Assembly (NCBI RefSeq): GCF_014256275.1
Contig: NZ_JACCFE010000002.1
Location: 3,576,001-3,640,000 of the forward strand
Source of the DNA: Rhodococcus sp. 4CII
Lineage (GTDB): Bacteria > Actinomycetota > Actinomycetes > Mycobacteriales > Mycobacteriaceae
DNA: 64,000 bases
Direction: 5' to 3'
Below are positions 1 through 7,465 of this stretch, one piece after another. A program made the translations under genes and the position numbers. Under the pieces are notes generated by a model. That model saw only the letters and a program-made list of their open reading frames with translations. It had not been told where the DNA came from and ran no database searches. The number at the start of each line of letters is the position of its first letter. The stretch's first letter is position 1.

Positions 1-92
1 TGGACGAGGGACTGCTCAACGGACCGGACGACGCGGCCTGCACGACACATTCGGTATGCCCGAGAATTGGGGCGACCTCGGTCCCGACGATG

Positions 93-548
93 TCAGAGGT
101 ACAGGTCGGCGATCGCGCTGATCGTCGACCAGTGTCGGCCGTGGGACCGTAGAAACCGCACGTCGGGATACACGGTGCGGAAGGTCAGTGCGAGCGTTGC
201 AGTCAGCCCGCCGGTGATCTCGGGGAGTCGCATTTCGGTTTCGGGAGCCAGGGCCCGGTCGAAAGGTGGATAGGTTGCCAGCCGCGCCAGGACGGGTTCG
301 ACGCGCAATCGGGGACCCAGTTCGTGAAACAACCCGATGTTCTCCTGCACCCCCTTCGTGATCGGCAGGTCGGTGACGTCGATGACGGACCGGTGCTGGG
401 CCGCTGCGCTCTGCTGCGCGACGAGGAGCAGGTCGTAGAGTTTGCCGGTGACGATGTCGTCGAAGGGACGAAAATCGTCGCGGCCGACACCCACACCGGC
501 GACCACCCGGAAGATGTCCTGGAACTGGTCGAACGTCATCACCGTCAC
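93..548 (-). CDS. DUF1931 family histone-fold protein
   Basis: A 151-residue protein of the DUF1931 family, whose structurally known members carry a histone-like fold; the cellular role is not established. Family hallmarks seen here are the KLYDLLLVAQ segment (about residues 36-45), the stretch DVTDLPITKGVQENI (about 57-71), the ATYPPFDRAL motif and the RLPEITGGL motif near residue 120. I chose GTG at 548 because a GGTGGAG ribosome site lies 12 bases upstream and the length then fits the family. The frame stays open further upstream but that part is arginine-rich and lies over the neighbouring TetR gene. It runs in the same direction as that TetR gene, 73 bases beyond its stop. DNA binding is plausible from the fold but inferred. 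Confidence 0.82.
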   Translation of the reverse strand: MTVMTFDQFQDIFRVVAGVGVGRDDFRPFDDIVTGKLYDLLLVAQQSAAAQHRSVIDVTDLPITKGVQENIGLFHELGPRLRVEPVLARLATYPPFDRALAPETEMRLPEITGGLTATLALTFRTVYPDVRFLRSHGRHWSTISAIADLYL

Positions 549-621
549 GGATCCCGCAGTCTCCACCCGGTGATCATCCCCCCGTCGCGGCGGGTCGGGG
601 AAGTCACCGGAAGCAGGCCCG

Positions 622-1242
622 TCAATCGCGCGGGACGGCGACGGTCGTTCCCACCCACCGCCGCAGGTATGCACGCAGTTCGTCCTGGCTTCGCGGCGGG
701 TTTCCCGGCGAGATGAAGAACGACTGCATCGTCCGCAGCTGGTATTCGACGAGCTCACGCAGGTCCAGCTCACCGTAGCCGTGCTGTTCCCAGTCGACGT
801 CGAAGCGTCTGATCATCGCCATTCCGAAGAAGAGGGCTTCGTCGGACGTGATCCCCTCGGCATGGGAATGGGAACCGGACAGCATGATGCCGAGCTGCGG
901 AATGCGGGGCGCTTCGTGGAGCGTGTAGATCACGGCCTCGACGACCGCGTCGGCCGGATCCTCGATGCCGGCCAGGTGCCGGGTCAGGCGGTCGAGGAAC
1001 CCGTCGACGGCGGCGATGGCGGCGGCGCGCAAGAGCGAATCGGTGCTGGGAAAGTACCGGTACACCGTCTGACGGATGACGCCGAGCGATTCCGCGACGT
1101 CGGCGATGCTGATCGCCGTGCCTTTCCGGCCGATCAGTTCGACGGCGGCGGCAACGATGCGCCGGGACGCTTCCTCGTCACTCGCAGGCGGGCTGCCGCC
1201 CCACCCCCGCCTGCCTGCCACTCCCTGTCCCCTGCCTGTCAC
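622..1242 (-). CDS. TetR family transcriptional regulator
   Basis: A 206-residue TetR-type repressor. The N-terminal helix-turn-helix is clear: an ARRIVAAAVELIG-like first helix, then ISIADVAESLGVIRQTVYRYFPSTDSL (about residues 44-70). The C-terminal ligand domain belongs to no class I can name. The GTG at 1242 has an AGGTCGGT just upstream; a second GTG at 1221 is preceded by AGGGGACAGGGA and is an equally good start. The gene is divergent from the metal-dependent hydrolase operon that starts at 1400, with 157 bases between them, and by the usual TetR rule it probably represses that operon and itself. An inverted repeat at 1319-1344 is a candidate operator. Confidence 0.9.
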   Translation of the reverse strand: MTGRGQGVAGRRGWGGSPPASDEEASRRIVAAAVELIGRKGTAISIADVAESLGVIRQTVYRYFPSTDSLLRAAAIAAVDGFLDRLTRHLAGIEDPADAVVEAVIYTLHEAPRIPQLGIMLSGSHSHAEGITSDEALFFGMAMIRRFDVDWEQHGYGELDLRELVEYQLRTMQSFFISPGNPPRSQDELRAYLRRWVGTTVAVPRD

Positions 1243-1318
1243 ACCGACCTGAGCTCAGAGGTTACCGCGGGCACGTCTCGCGTCCGGCCCCCGTTTCGGG
1301 AATCTACGAAATCTTGAT

Positions 1319-1344
1319 CATACAATCGTCGTTCTATGTGTATG
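1319..1344. promoter_or_regulatory. Candidate TetR operator (inverted repeat)
   Basis: CATACA at 1319-1324 is repeated in inverted orientation as TGTATG at 1339-1344, with 14 bases between the arms. It lies in the intergenic region between the divergent TetR gene and the hydrolase operon, about 56 bases before the operon's ATG. Position and symmetry suit a TetR site; no binding data exist, and a 6-base arm can occur by chance. Confidence 0.35.
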
Positions 1345-1399
1345 GTGTCGAATACCGAGGCCGCAGCCCACTCATGCCGTACGAGACGAGGTATCGCCC

Positions 1400-2350
1400 A
1401 TGACCGACCTGCACCCCAGAAAGATGGACTTCGCGTTCGACGAACAGGACGTCCCGTTCCTCTGGAACCCGGACAACCCGGCCTGGTCGAGCATGTCCAA
1501 CGCGATCTCGTTTCTGGCCGTCGGCTTCGAGAAGATGATCGTGAAGGCGATCATGCAGGCCAAGCCGCTGATGTCCGATCCGGAGGTCGCGGACGAGGCC
1601 GTGGCGTTCATGCGGCAGGAGGGGCACCACTCGACCGCGCACCGCCAGCACGTCAAGGCCCTGATCAAGCGATACCCGGGACTGCAGAACACTCTCGACG
1701 CGGTGATCGGCGAGTACGACCTCCTCACCGAGGCGACGAGCCTGAACTACCGACTCGCCTACACGGCGGATCTGGAGGCCACCTTCACCCCCGTGTTCAA
1801 GCTGATGCTCGACCACGACGCGACCCTCTTCCGGCCGGGTGACGACCGGGTCGCATCCCTGTTCATCTGGCACTTCGTCGAGGAGGTCGAGCACCGGAGC
1901 TCGGCGCTGATCATCTTCAATTCCCTTGTCGGAGAGGAGCTGTATCGGATGAGGATGGCTCCGTCGATCTTCGCCCACGTGATGAAGGTGATGCGGATCG
2001 CGAGCGCCGGTTTCAACCAGCACGTCCCGATCCGGGAACGGAAGGTCGACGCGATGTCGATGTTCGCCACACACCGCACCAAGCAGAAGCTGCTGACGTC
2101 ATTCGCTCCGTACCTGAGCAAAGGTGCCATGCCGCGCGCGTTCGACGGCCTCCCGCTCGGTGAACAGCTCACCGCCCTCGCCGGGATCGTCCGCAGTCAG
2201 CTGCCGAAGCACGACCCCACCCACGAGAAGCTGCCCGCGCTCGCCGACGAGTGGTTCCGCCGATACGCCGCGGGCTACGACTGCACCCGCTGGTACACCG
2301 CCGAGTCGCGCGACCGGCAGGTCGAATCCGTACCGGCGGTGGCCAACTGA
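1400..2350 (+). CDS. Metal-dependent hydrolase family protein (PF10118-type, ferritin-like)
   Basis: A 316-residue protein of the predicted metal-dependent hydrolase family PF10118. Likely metal ligands are visible in helical carboxylate/histidine motifs: E44, E74-G-H-H77, E126 and the HFVEEVEHRSSA motif at 158-169 with two E-x2-H patterns, as in di-iron four-helix proteins. No reaction is established for most family members. ATG at 1400 follows the divergent promoter region. The stop codon shares its last base with the start of the next gene (TGATG at 2348-2352), so translation of the two is probably coupled. Expression is probably controlled by the divergent TetR regulator. Family assignment is firm; substrate unknown. 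Confidence 0.82.
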   Translation: MTDLHPRKMDFAFDEQDVPFLWNPDNPAWSSMSNAISFLAVGFEKMIVKAIMQAKPLMSDPEVADEAVAFMRQEGHHSTAHRQHVKALIKRYPGLQNTLDAVIGEYDLLTEATSLNYRLAYTADLEATFTPVFKLMLDHDATLFRPGDDRVASLFIWHFVEEVEHRSSALIIFNSLVGEELYRMRMAPSIFAHVMKVMRIASAGFNQHVPIRERKVDAMSMFATHRTKQKLLTSFAPYLSKGAMPRAFDGLPLGEQLTALAGIVRSQLPKHDPTHEKLPALADEWFRRYAAGYDCTRWYTAESRDRQVESVPAVAN

Positions 2351-3519
2351 TGGCCGACCTCTGCTCACCCACCTTCGACCAGCTCTCGGCGGCACTCGGA
2401 TTCTCGTGCGCCGAGGCCGGCGGTCTCGTGGAGGTCCGGAACCCGTCGGCGCTGGAGAACTGGACCCTGCCGGTGCTCGAGCTCACCGTCGTCGTCGGGT
2501 CGGTGCTCGCGCTCGTGTTCGCGATCCGGCGCTGGCGTGGCGGTGACCCGACCACCCTGGCCCTCTGGTTCGGTGCCACCGCGTACCTGTTCGTCATCGA
2601 ACCGCCGCTGTACTTTCCCGCGGCCTTCGGGATCGAAGAGCACGTGGACACGATGTTCGCCCACAACGTGTTCACGGTCGATTTCCTGTGGGGCCGGCTA
2701 CCGCTGTACATCATCGCGATCTATCCGCTGATGGCCACGTTGGCATTCGAGATCGTCCGAATGCTCGGTGTCTTCCGGAAATGCGGTGTGCTCGTCGGCG
2801 CAATCTGTGTGGGCTTCGTGCACCACGCGTTCTACGAGATCTTCGACCAACTCGGGCCGCAGCTGCGGTGGTGGGAATGGTCGACCGGCAACCCGATCAA
2901 CCAGCCCATGTTCGACTCGGTCCCGCTGCCCAGCGTGGTGGTGTTCGCGGCCCTGTGGCCGATGTCGCTGGCCCTGTGCGTCCAGTTCTTCGTCGGTCGT
3001 CACGCCGACCGGGGCCGGACCTTCTCCGGGCTCGAATTGGTGTGGCGCACAATCGTGATCGGCCTCCTCGCCTCGGCCGGAACGTTCATCCTTCCGCTCC
3101 CGGCGACGATCCTCGGAATGGGCGGCACCGCGGTCCGGGGAATCGTCTACGCGGTGGAACTGGTCGTCGTCGCCCTCGTCGCGGTCCCGATCCTGGTCCG
3201 GCAGTGGGCGCGACTGCGCCGCAGAACGTCGGACGTGCCCGCGTACTCGAACGACTTCGTCCGGGTCTACAGCGTCGTGTACCTCGGCGTGATGGGTGTG
3301 CTGTGGGTGACCGCGTTGCCCGACTACCTCGGTGCGGTCGACGGTGTCACGACCAACGGCGACCCGATCGGCAACGTCTGGTACACGATCGCCTGCTTCG
3401 CGATCGCAATCCTCTGCGTCACCGCGACCTTCACAGTGCCACGACCGGTAGAACACGTGTCAGATCTACCGCCGGCCACACCTCCCGCTGTAGCATTCGG
3501 GGATGAGTCGAGTAGGTAG
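2350..3519 (+). CDS. Polytopic membrane protein, unknown function
   Basis: A 389-residue integral membrane protein with about nine hydrophobic helices, for example LPVLELTVVVGSVLALVFAI near residue 40, a helix with VGFVHHAFYEIF near 155 and VWYTIACFAIAILCVTATF near 345. I recognise no catalytic motif and no named transporter family. The ATG at 2350 overlaps the hydrolase stop codon by one base; longer readings would overlap the hydrolase gene. The C-terminus overlaps the next gene by 17 bases. The tight coupling on both sides suggests it works with the ferritin-like hydrolase and the AhpD-like protein, perhaps in lipid or xenobiotic turnover at the membrane, but that is inference. Confidence 0.75.
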   Translation: MADLCSPTFDQLSAALGFSCAEAGGLVEVRNPSALENWTLPVLELTVVVGSVLALVFAIRRWRGGDPTTLALWFGATAYLFVIEPPLYFPAAFGIEEHVDTMFAHNVFTVDFLWGRLPLYIIAIYPLMATLAFEIVRMLGVFRKCGVLVGAICVGFVHHAFYEIFDQLGPQLRWWEWSTGNPINQPMFDSVPLPSVVVFAALWPMSLALCVQFFVGRHADRGRTFSGLELVWRTIVIGLLASAGTFILPLPATILGMGGTAVRGIVYAVELVVVALVAVPILVRQWARLRRRTSDVPAYSNDFVRVYSVVYLGVMGVLWVTALPDYLGAVDGVTTNGDPIGNVWYTIACFAIAILCVTATFTVPRPVEHVSDLPPATPPAVAFGDESSR

Positions 3520-3985
3520 CTACAGTGACGATGACGTGGCAGGTTGGCTGTCGATCTCGCCGGAGCTGGGTGGTGCGCTCGGCGGTTTCACGGACGCCGT
3601 GTACAACCGGAACCGGTTACCGTTGCGGGTCCGGGAGATCGCCCGGACGGCGGTCGCCGAGGCCAACGAGTGCGCCGTGTGCCTCGGCACCCGCGACCGC
3701 AGTGCCGCCGAGGTGGGCATCGACGAGCACTTCTACGATCACGTCCTCGAGTGGGAGTCGTGGCCCGGATACAGCGCCGAGGAGCGGACGGCAGCGGAAT
3801 TCGCCTACCGGTTCGCCACCGACCACACGGCGCTGCGCGACGACGAAGACTTCTGGGCGCGGTGCCACGAGCACTTCTCCGACGAGATCCTGACCGACCT
3901 GGCGCTGTCGTGCGCGTTGTGGTTGGGAACCGGTCGGGTGCTGCGGGTGCTCGACATCGGCCAGACGTGCAAGCTGACGCTCTAG
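3503..3985 (+). CDS. AhpD-like / carboxymuconolactone decarboxylase family protein
   Basis: A 160-residue protein of the CMD/AhpD fold. The core LRVREIARTAVAEANECAVC matches the family's alkylhydroperoxidase signature, with redox cysteines C57 and C60 as CxxC. The histidine usually found a few residues after the second cysteine is absent (CLGTRDRS follows), so peroxidase chemistry is uncertain. The second half has the helical HEHFSDEILTDLALSCALWLGTGR-type segment typical of the family. ATG at 3503 lies inside the end of the upstream membrane protein gene, so it is the third gene of a coupled operon under the divergent TetR. A role in protecting the di-iron enzyme from peroxide is possible but not shown. 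Confidence 0.82.
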   Translation: MSRVGSYSDDDVAGWLSISPELGGALGGFTDAVYNRNRLPLRVREIARTAVAEANECAVCLGTRDRSAAEVGIDEHFYDHVLEWESWPGYSAEERTAAEFAYRFATDHTALRDDEDFWARCHEHFSDEILTDLALSCALWLGTGRVLRVLDIGQTCKLTL

Positions 3986-4009
3986 AACGGGTCTTCCCTG
4001 CTCTCGCAG

Positions 4010-4228
4010 GTGAAGCGCACAGTTCATACCCGGGGCACTCGCCGTCTCGCCGTTTCGCTCGTGTACCCCTCGGCCGTGTGCGTCCCCGACGCCGTCCCGC
4101 ACCAGACGGTCGAGCAGATCGTGCATCAGGCGCACACGGAATTCGCCGCGGGAACGGTGCGCGACTTCGTGCCGCTGCTGGTCGAACGGGCCGCCCAGCG
4201 GAAGATCGCGGCCCTCGCCGGTTCCTGA
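4010..4228 (+). CDS. Small three-helix-bundle type protein
   Basis: A 72-residue protein whose second half (VEQIVHQAHTEFAAGTVRDF followed by VPLLVERAAQRKIAALA) matches the small actinobacterial three-helix-bundle dimerisation family. A paralogue lies at 27825-28052 with the shared core VRDxxPLLVERAAxR. GTG at 4010 gives the full open frame; a later GTG at 4078 would remove a basic N-terminal leader of unclear value. It follows the AhpD-like gene by 24 bases and may be part of that transcript. Function unknown; partner binding through the helical bundle is inferred from the family name only. Confidence 0.6.
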   Translation: MKRTVHTRGTRRLAVSLVYPSAVCVPDAVPHQTVEQIVHQAHTEFAAGTVRDFVPLLVERAAQRKIAALAGS

Positions 4229-4236
4229 CTCAGGAA

Positions 4237-5130
4237 TTATTCCCATTCACGCGGCGGCAGGACGTCCTCCATCAGCCTGCGCAGTGCGGGGTTCCGATTG
4301 TCCGAGCGCCAGGCGGCGTTCATCTGCACCGGCCGGTCGCGGACGGCGGAGACGGGCCGGAACACGACCCCCTCCGGGTGCATCGTCTGCGCGGATTCGG
4401 GGACGAGGGCCATGCCGAGTCCCGAGCGGACCAGCACCAGCATGGTGTGCACCTGGGTGACGTACTGGACGTAACGCGGGGACGCCCCGACGATCGTGAA
4501 CGTGCTGATGAGCAGTTCGTGGAAGTACCGCGCGTCGACGGGTGAATACATCACGACGGGTTGGTCGTCGAAATCCTCGACCGCCAATTCCTCCGCATCC
4601 GCGAGCGGGTGACCGGCCGGCAGTGCAGCGACGAGACGTTCGTGGTGGATCGGCCGCGTGTCGATGCCGGGCCGGGTGAGAATCGGGCGGATCAGCCCGA
4701 GATCGAGTTCACCGCTGATCAGCGATTCGATCTGCACGGACGTGACCATTTCTCGCAGAACGATCTTCACGTCGGGCAGCCGCTCGCGGGCGGCACCGAG
4801 CAACCGCGGCAACACCGCGTGCGCCGAGGCGCCGGTGAATCCGACGACGACGGTGCCGAGATCGCCGGCGGGCACCCGTCGTACGGTGAGGGCGGCGCTC
4901 TCCGACAGGCTCAGGATCCGCCGGGCATCGGGCAGGAACGCGGCACCGGCGGCGGTGAGGGTGACGGAGCGGCTGGTGCGGTCGATCAACTGCACGCCGA
5001 GTTCGCTTTCGAGCTGCTGGATCTGACGGCTCAACGGCGGCTGCGTCATGTGCAGGCGCTCCGCGGCGCGACCGAAATGCAACTCCTCCGCTACGGCGAT
5101 GAAGCACGACAGCCGTGCGAGGGAGAACAT
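4237..5130 (-). CDS. LysR family transcriptional regulator
   Basis: A 297-residue LysR-type regulator. The N-terminal winged helix-turn-helix is complete: LHFGRAAERLHMTQPPLSRQ (18-37) followed by QLESELGVQLIDRTSRSVTLT. The remainder is the two-lobed effector domain. ATG at 5130 has AAAGGAG eight bases upstream. The gene lies on the same strand as the glucarate operon and directly after its terminator hairpin, so it is probably transcribed separately or by read-through. It is the best candidate for the regulator of gudD, kdgD and their partners, with glucarate or an intermediate as inducer; the regulatory link rests on position only. Sequence character is closest to CatR/CbnR-like aromatic regulators. 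Confidence 0.9.
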   Translation of the reverse strand: MFSLARLSCFIAVAEELHFGRAAERLHMTQPPLSRQIQQLESELGVQLIDRTSRSVTLTAAGAAFLPDARRILSLSESAALTVRRVPAGDLGTVVVGFTGASAHAVLPRLLGAARERLPDVKIVLREMVTSVQIESLISGELDLGLIRPILTRPGIDTRPIHHERLVAALPAGHPLADAEELAVEDFDDQPVVMYSPVDARYFHELLISTFTIVGASPRYVQYVTQVHTMLVLVRSGLGMALVPESAQTMHPEGVVFRPVSAVRDRPVQMNAAWRSDNRNPALRRLMEDVLPPREWE

Positions 5131-5188
5131 CTGTCCACTCCTTTGCCTCGAGGTGGGCCCGAGCCCGAGGACTCAATGTAACTCAACG

Positions 5189-5223
5189 GGAAGACGCCGA
5201 CCGAGTGTCGGCCGGCGTCTTCC
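5189..5223 (-). terminator. Hairpin terminator after the glucarate operon
   Basis: An 11-bp perfect stem, GGAAGACGCCG at 5189-5199 and CGGCGTCTTCC at 5213-5223, with a 13-base loop. It begins 11 bases past the gudD stop codon on the minus strand and precedes the LysR start. There is no long T run, as is common in actinobacteria. It fits a transcript end for the MFS-aldD-kdgD-gudD operon. Confidence 0.7.
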
Positions 5224-5233
5224 GTCGAGACCG

Positions 5234-6505
5234 CTACCAGCGGGGGCAGGTGTTCTCGAACGTCGGGTCGACCGATTTCATGTACCCCGTGTCGTCCCGG
5301 TCGCGCACCCCGCAGTCGAGGTACTGCTGGTGCAGAGCGGCGAGGGCGTCCTCGTCGATCTCGACGCCGAGCCCGGGCGTGGTCGGCACCGCGACCGCAC
5401 CGTCGACGACCTTCAGCACGCCGGGCTTCACGACGTCCTCGGTCTTCCACGGCCAGTGCGTATCACACGCGTACGTGAGGTTCGGGGTGGCGCCGGCGAG
5501 GTGCACCATCGCGGCCAGGCTGATACCCAGATGCGAGTTGGAGTGCATCGACAGGCCCAGGCCGAAGTTGTCGCAGATGCCGGCGAGCAGTCGCGACCGC
5601 TGCAGTCCGCCCCAGTAGTGATGATCCGACAGCACGACCTGCACGGAATCCTTCCGCACGGCGGGCTCGAGCTGATCGAACGCGACCACGCACATGTTGG
5701 TGGCGAGCGGCATCTTCGCCTCCCGGGCCACCTCGGACATGCCGTCGAGGCCCGGTGTGGGGTCCTCGAGGTATTCGACGATGCCGTCGAGTTCCGACGC
5801 CACCCGGATCGAGGTGTCCACGGTCCACGCGGCGTTGGGGTCGAGACGCAACGGCAGGTCGGGGAATGCGGCACGCAGCGCCTTGATTCCGGCGATCTCC
5901 TCGTCGGGCGAGAACACGCCGCCCTTCACCTTGATGGCCTCGAAGCCGTACTCGCCGATCATCTTCTGCGCCTGCCGGACCAGACCGTCGGGGTCGATCG
6001 CTTCGCCCCACTCGTCCGGCTCGGCTCCGGGATGCCCGGCCCACTTGTAGAACAGGTAGGCGCTGAACGGGACGGCGTCGCGCACCTTGCCGCCGAGCAG
6101 GTCGGACACCGGCCTGCCGAGGGCCTTGCCCTGCACGTCGAGACATGCCACCTCGAACGGGGAGAACACGCGGTCGGTGGTGCTGGCCGTGGTGATCATG
6201 CCCGCGACGCCGTCACCGCCCGTCACCGACAGGGTGGCGATCTTCTCGTCGATCGCGGCGCGGATCGCGTTGAGTGCGAACACGTCCAGTCCGACGATCG
6301 CCTCGGCGGCCGCCTCGAGCCGGGCGAGGTGGGCGGTGTCGGCGTAGGTTTCACCCAGTCCGACGAGACCGCCGTCGGTGTCGAGCTGGATGATGGCGCG
6401 CAGTGCGTAAGGCTGGTGCACGCCGACGGTGTTGAGCAGCGGCGGATCGACGAACGCGACGGGCGTGATCCGCGCTCCGGTGATCCGGATGGGCGCGGCC
6501 GACAT
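5234..6505 (-). CDS. gudD: Glucarate dehydratase (enolase superfamily)
   Basis: A 423-residue enolase-superfamily enzyme that dehydrates D-glucarate to 5-dehydro-4-deoxy-D-glucarate. The mandelate-racemase/glucarate-dehydratase catalytic set is visible: the KxK motif K192/K194, magnesium ligands D222 (in RLDPNAAW), E247 (LEDP) and N270 (TNMC), and the D294 with H321 dyad (SDHHYWGG and MHSNSHLG). Length matches the family. Its ATG at 6505 shares one base with the stop of kdgD upstream, so the two consecutive pathway enzymes are translationally coupled. It is the last gene of the minus-strand operon and is followed by a hairpin terminator. Galactarate activity cannot be excluded, but the sequence reads as a glucarate dehydratase. 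Confidence 0.93.
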   Translation of the reverse strand: MSAAPIRITGARITPVAFVDPPLLNTVGVHQPYALRAIIQLDTDGGLVGLGETYADTAHLARLEAAAEAIVGLDVFALNAIRAAIDEKIATLSVTGGDGVAGMITTASTTDRVFSPFEVACLDVQGKALGRPVSDLLGGKVRDAVPFSAYLFYKWAGHPGAEPDEWGEAIDPDGLVRQAQKMIGEYGFEAIKVKGGVFSPDEEIAGIKALRAAFPDLPLRLDPNAAWTVDTSIRVASELDGIVEYLEDPTPGLDGMSEVAREAKMPLATNMCVVAFDQLEPAVRKDSVQVVLSDHHYWGGLQRSRLLAGICDNFGLGLSMHSNSHLGISLAAMVHLAGATPNLTYACDTHWPWKTEDVVKPGVLKVVDGAVAVPTTPGLGVEIDEDALAALHQQYLDCGVRDRDDTGYMKSVDPTFENTCPRW

Positions 6506-7440
6506 CAGACCGCCGCCTGCACGGCGAAGGAGTCGGCGAGAACGGCGCGACCCGCGGCCGTGATCCGCGCCAGCTCCTGCCGGTGGACCTCACTGGTCGC
6601 AACGAGAGGCGGACGCACCGGCCCGGCGTCGATGCCTTCCATCGCGACACCCGACTTGATCAGCGACACCGCGTATCCGGGCACCTGGTCACGCAGGCGC
6701 ACGAGAGGATGGAAGAAGTCGCGGAGCAGTGCGTCGGTGAGCTCGTCGTTGCCCGATTCGAGGGCGTCGTAGAAGCCGAGAGCGAGTTCGGGGGCGAACG
6801 CGAACGTGGCGGACGAGTACAGCGTCACACCGATCGCGCGGTACGCCTGCTGCGTGACCTCGGCGGTAGGCATGCCGTTGAAGAACAGGAACGGCTTGCC
6901 GGACTGCGTGAGTGCGTCCTTGACGGCGCGCACGATGCGCCCGACCTTGTCGAGATCGCCGGTGCCGTCCTTGAACCCGACGACGGTCGGGAACTGGGCG
7001 ACCTCCACGGCCGACGCCTCGTCGAACCGGGCGTTGCCGCGGTTGTAGACGACGAGCGGAAGGTCGGTGGTCTCGGCAACGCTGCGGGTGTACTCGACGA
7101 GACCGGCCTGCGGCATCGTCACCAGGTACGGCGGGAGCAGTAGGATACCGTTGGCGCCGTTGACCTTCGCGCTTGCGGCGAACTCCTTGGCCTGCTGCAC
7201 CGAACCGCCGGCGCCGGCGAACACAGGGACCCGCCCGGCGACGACCTCGACGGCCGTGGCGACGATCCGGCCGAACTCTTCGAGCCCGAGGGCGTGGAAT
7301 TCGCCGGTGCCGCAGGCGATGAAGACACCGCCGGGGCCGGCGTCGACACCCTTGGCGACGTGTTCGGCGAGCCGGTCGTAGTCGACGTCGCCGGATGTGG
7401 TGAACGGGGTGACGGGGAAAAACAGGACGCCGTCGAGCAT
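6505..7440 (-). CDS. kdgD: 5-dehydro-4-deoxyglucarate dehydratase
   Basis: A 311-residue aldolase-class protein of the DapA/N-acetylneuraminate lyase superfamily that decarboxylates and dehydrates 5-dehydro-4-deoxyglucarate to 2,5-dioxopentanoate (2-oxoglutarate semialdehyde). The Schiff-base lysine is K157 in VVGFKDGTGD and the catalytic tyrosine is Y132 in VVYNRGNARF; the GTGEFHAL motif near residue 44 is also typical. I start at ATG 7440, which has AAGGAG seven bases upstream; the open frame extends further but without family similarity. It sits between the semialdehyde dehydrogenase that uses its product and gudD that makes its substrate, which strongly supports this call over a generic dihydrodipicolinate synthase. 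Confidence 0.93.
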   Translation of the reverse strand: MLDGVLFFPVTPFTTSGDVDYDRLAEHVAKGVDAGPGGVFIACGTGEFHALGLEEFGRIVATAVEVVAGRVPVFAGAGGSVQQAKEFAASAKVNGANGILLLPPYLVTMPQAGLVEYTRSVAETTDLPLVVYNRGNARFDEASAVEVAQFPTVVGFKDGTGDLDKVGRIVRAVKDALTQSGKPFLFFNGMPTAEVTQQAYRAIGVTLYSSATFAFAPELALGFYDALESGNDELTDALLRDFFHPLVRLRDQVPGYAVSLIKSGVAMEGIDAGPVRPPLVATSEVHRQELARITAAGRAVLADSFAVQAAV

Positions 7441-7465
7441 GGGAAACTCCTTCACGAGGGGGAAA

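Noticed and set aside
1..92. Possible C-terminal tail of a plus-strand gene entering from the left
   Set aside because: The readable pieces lie in two different frames and are too short to support a CDS; left unannotated.
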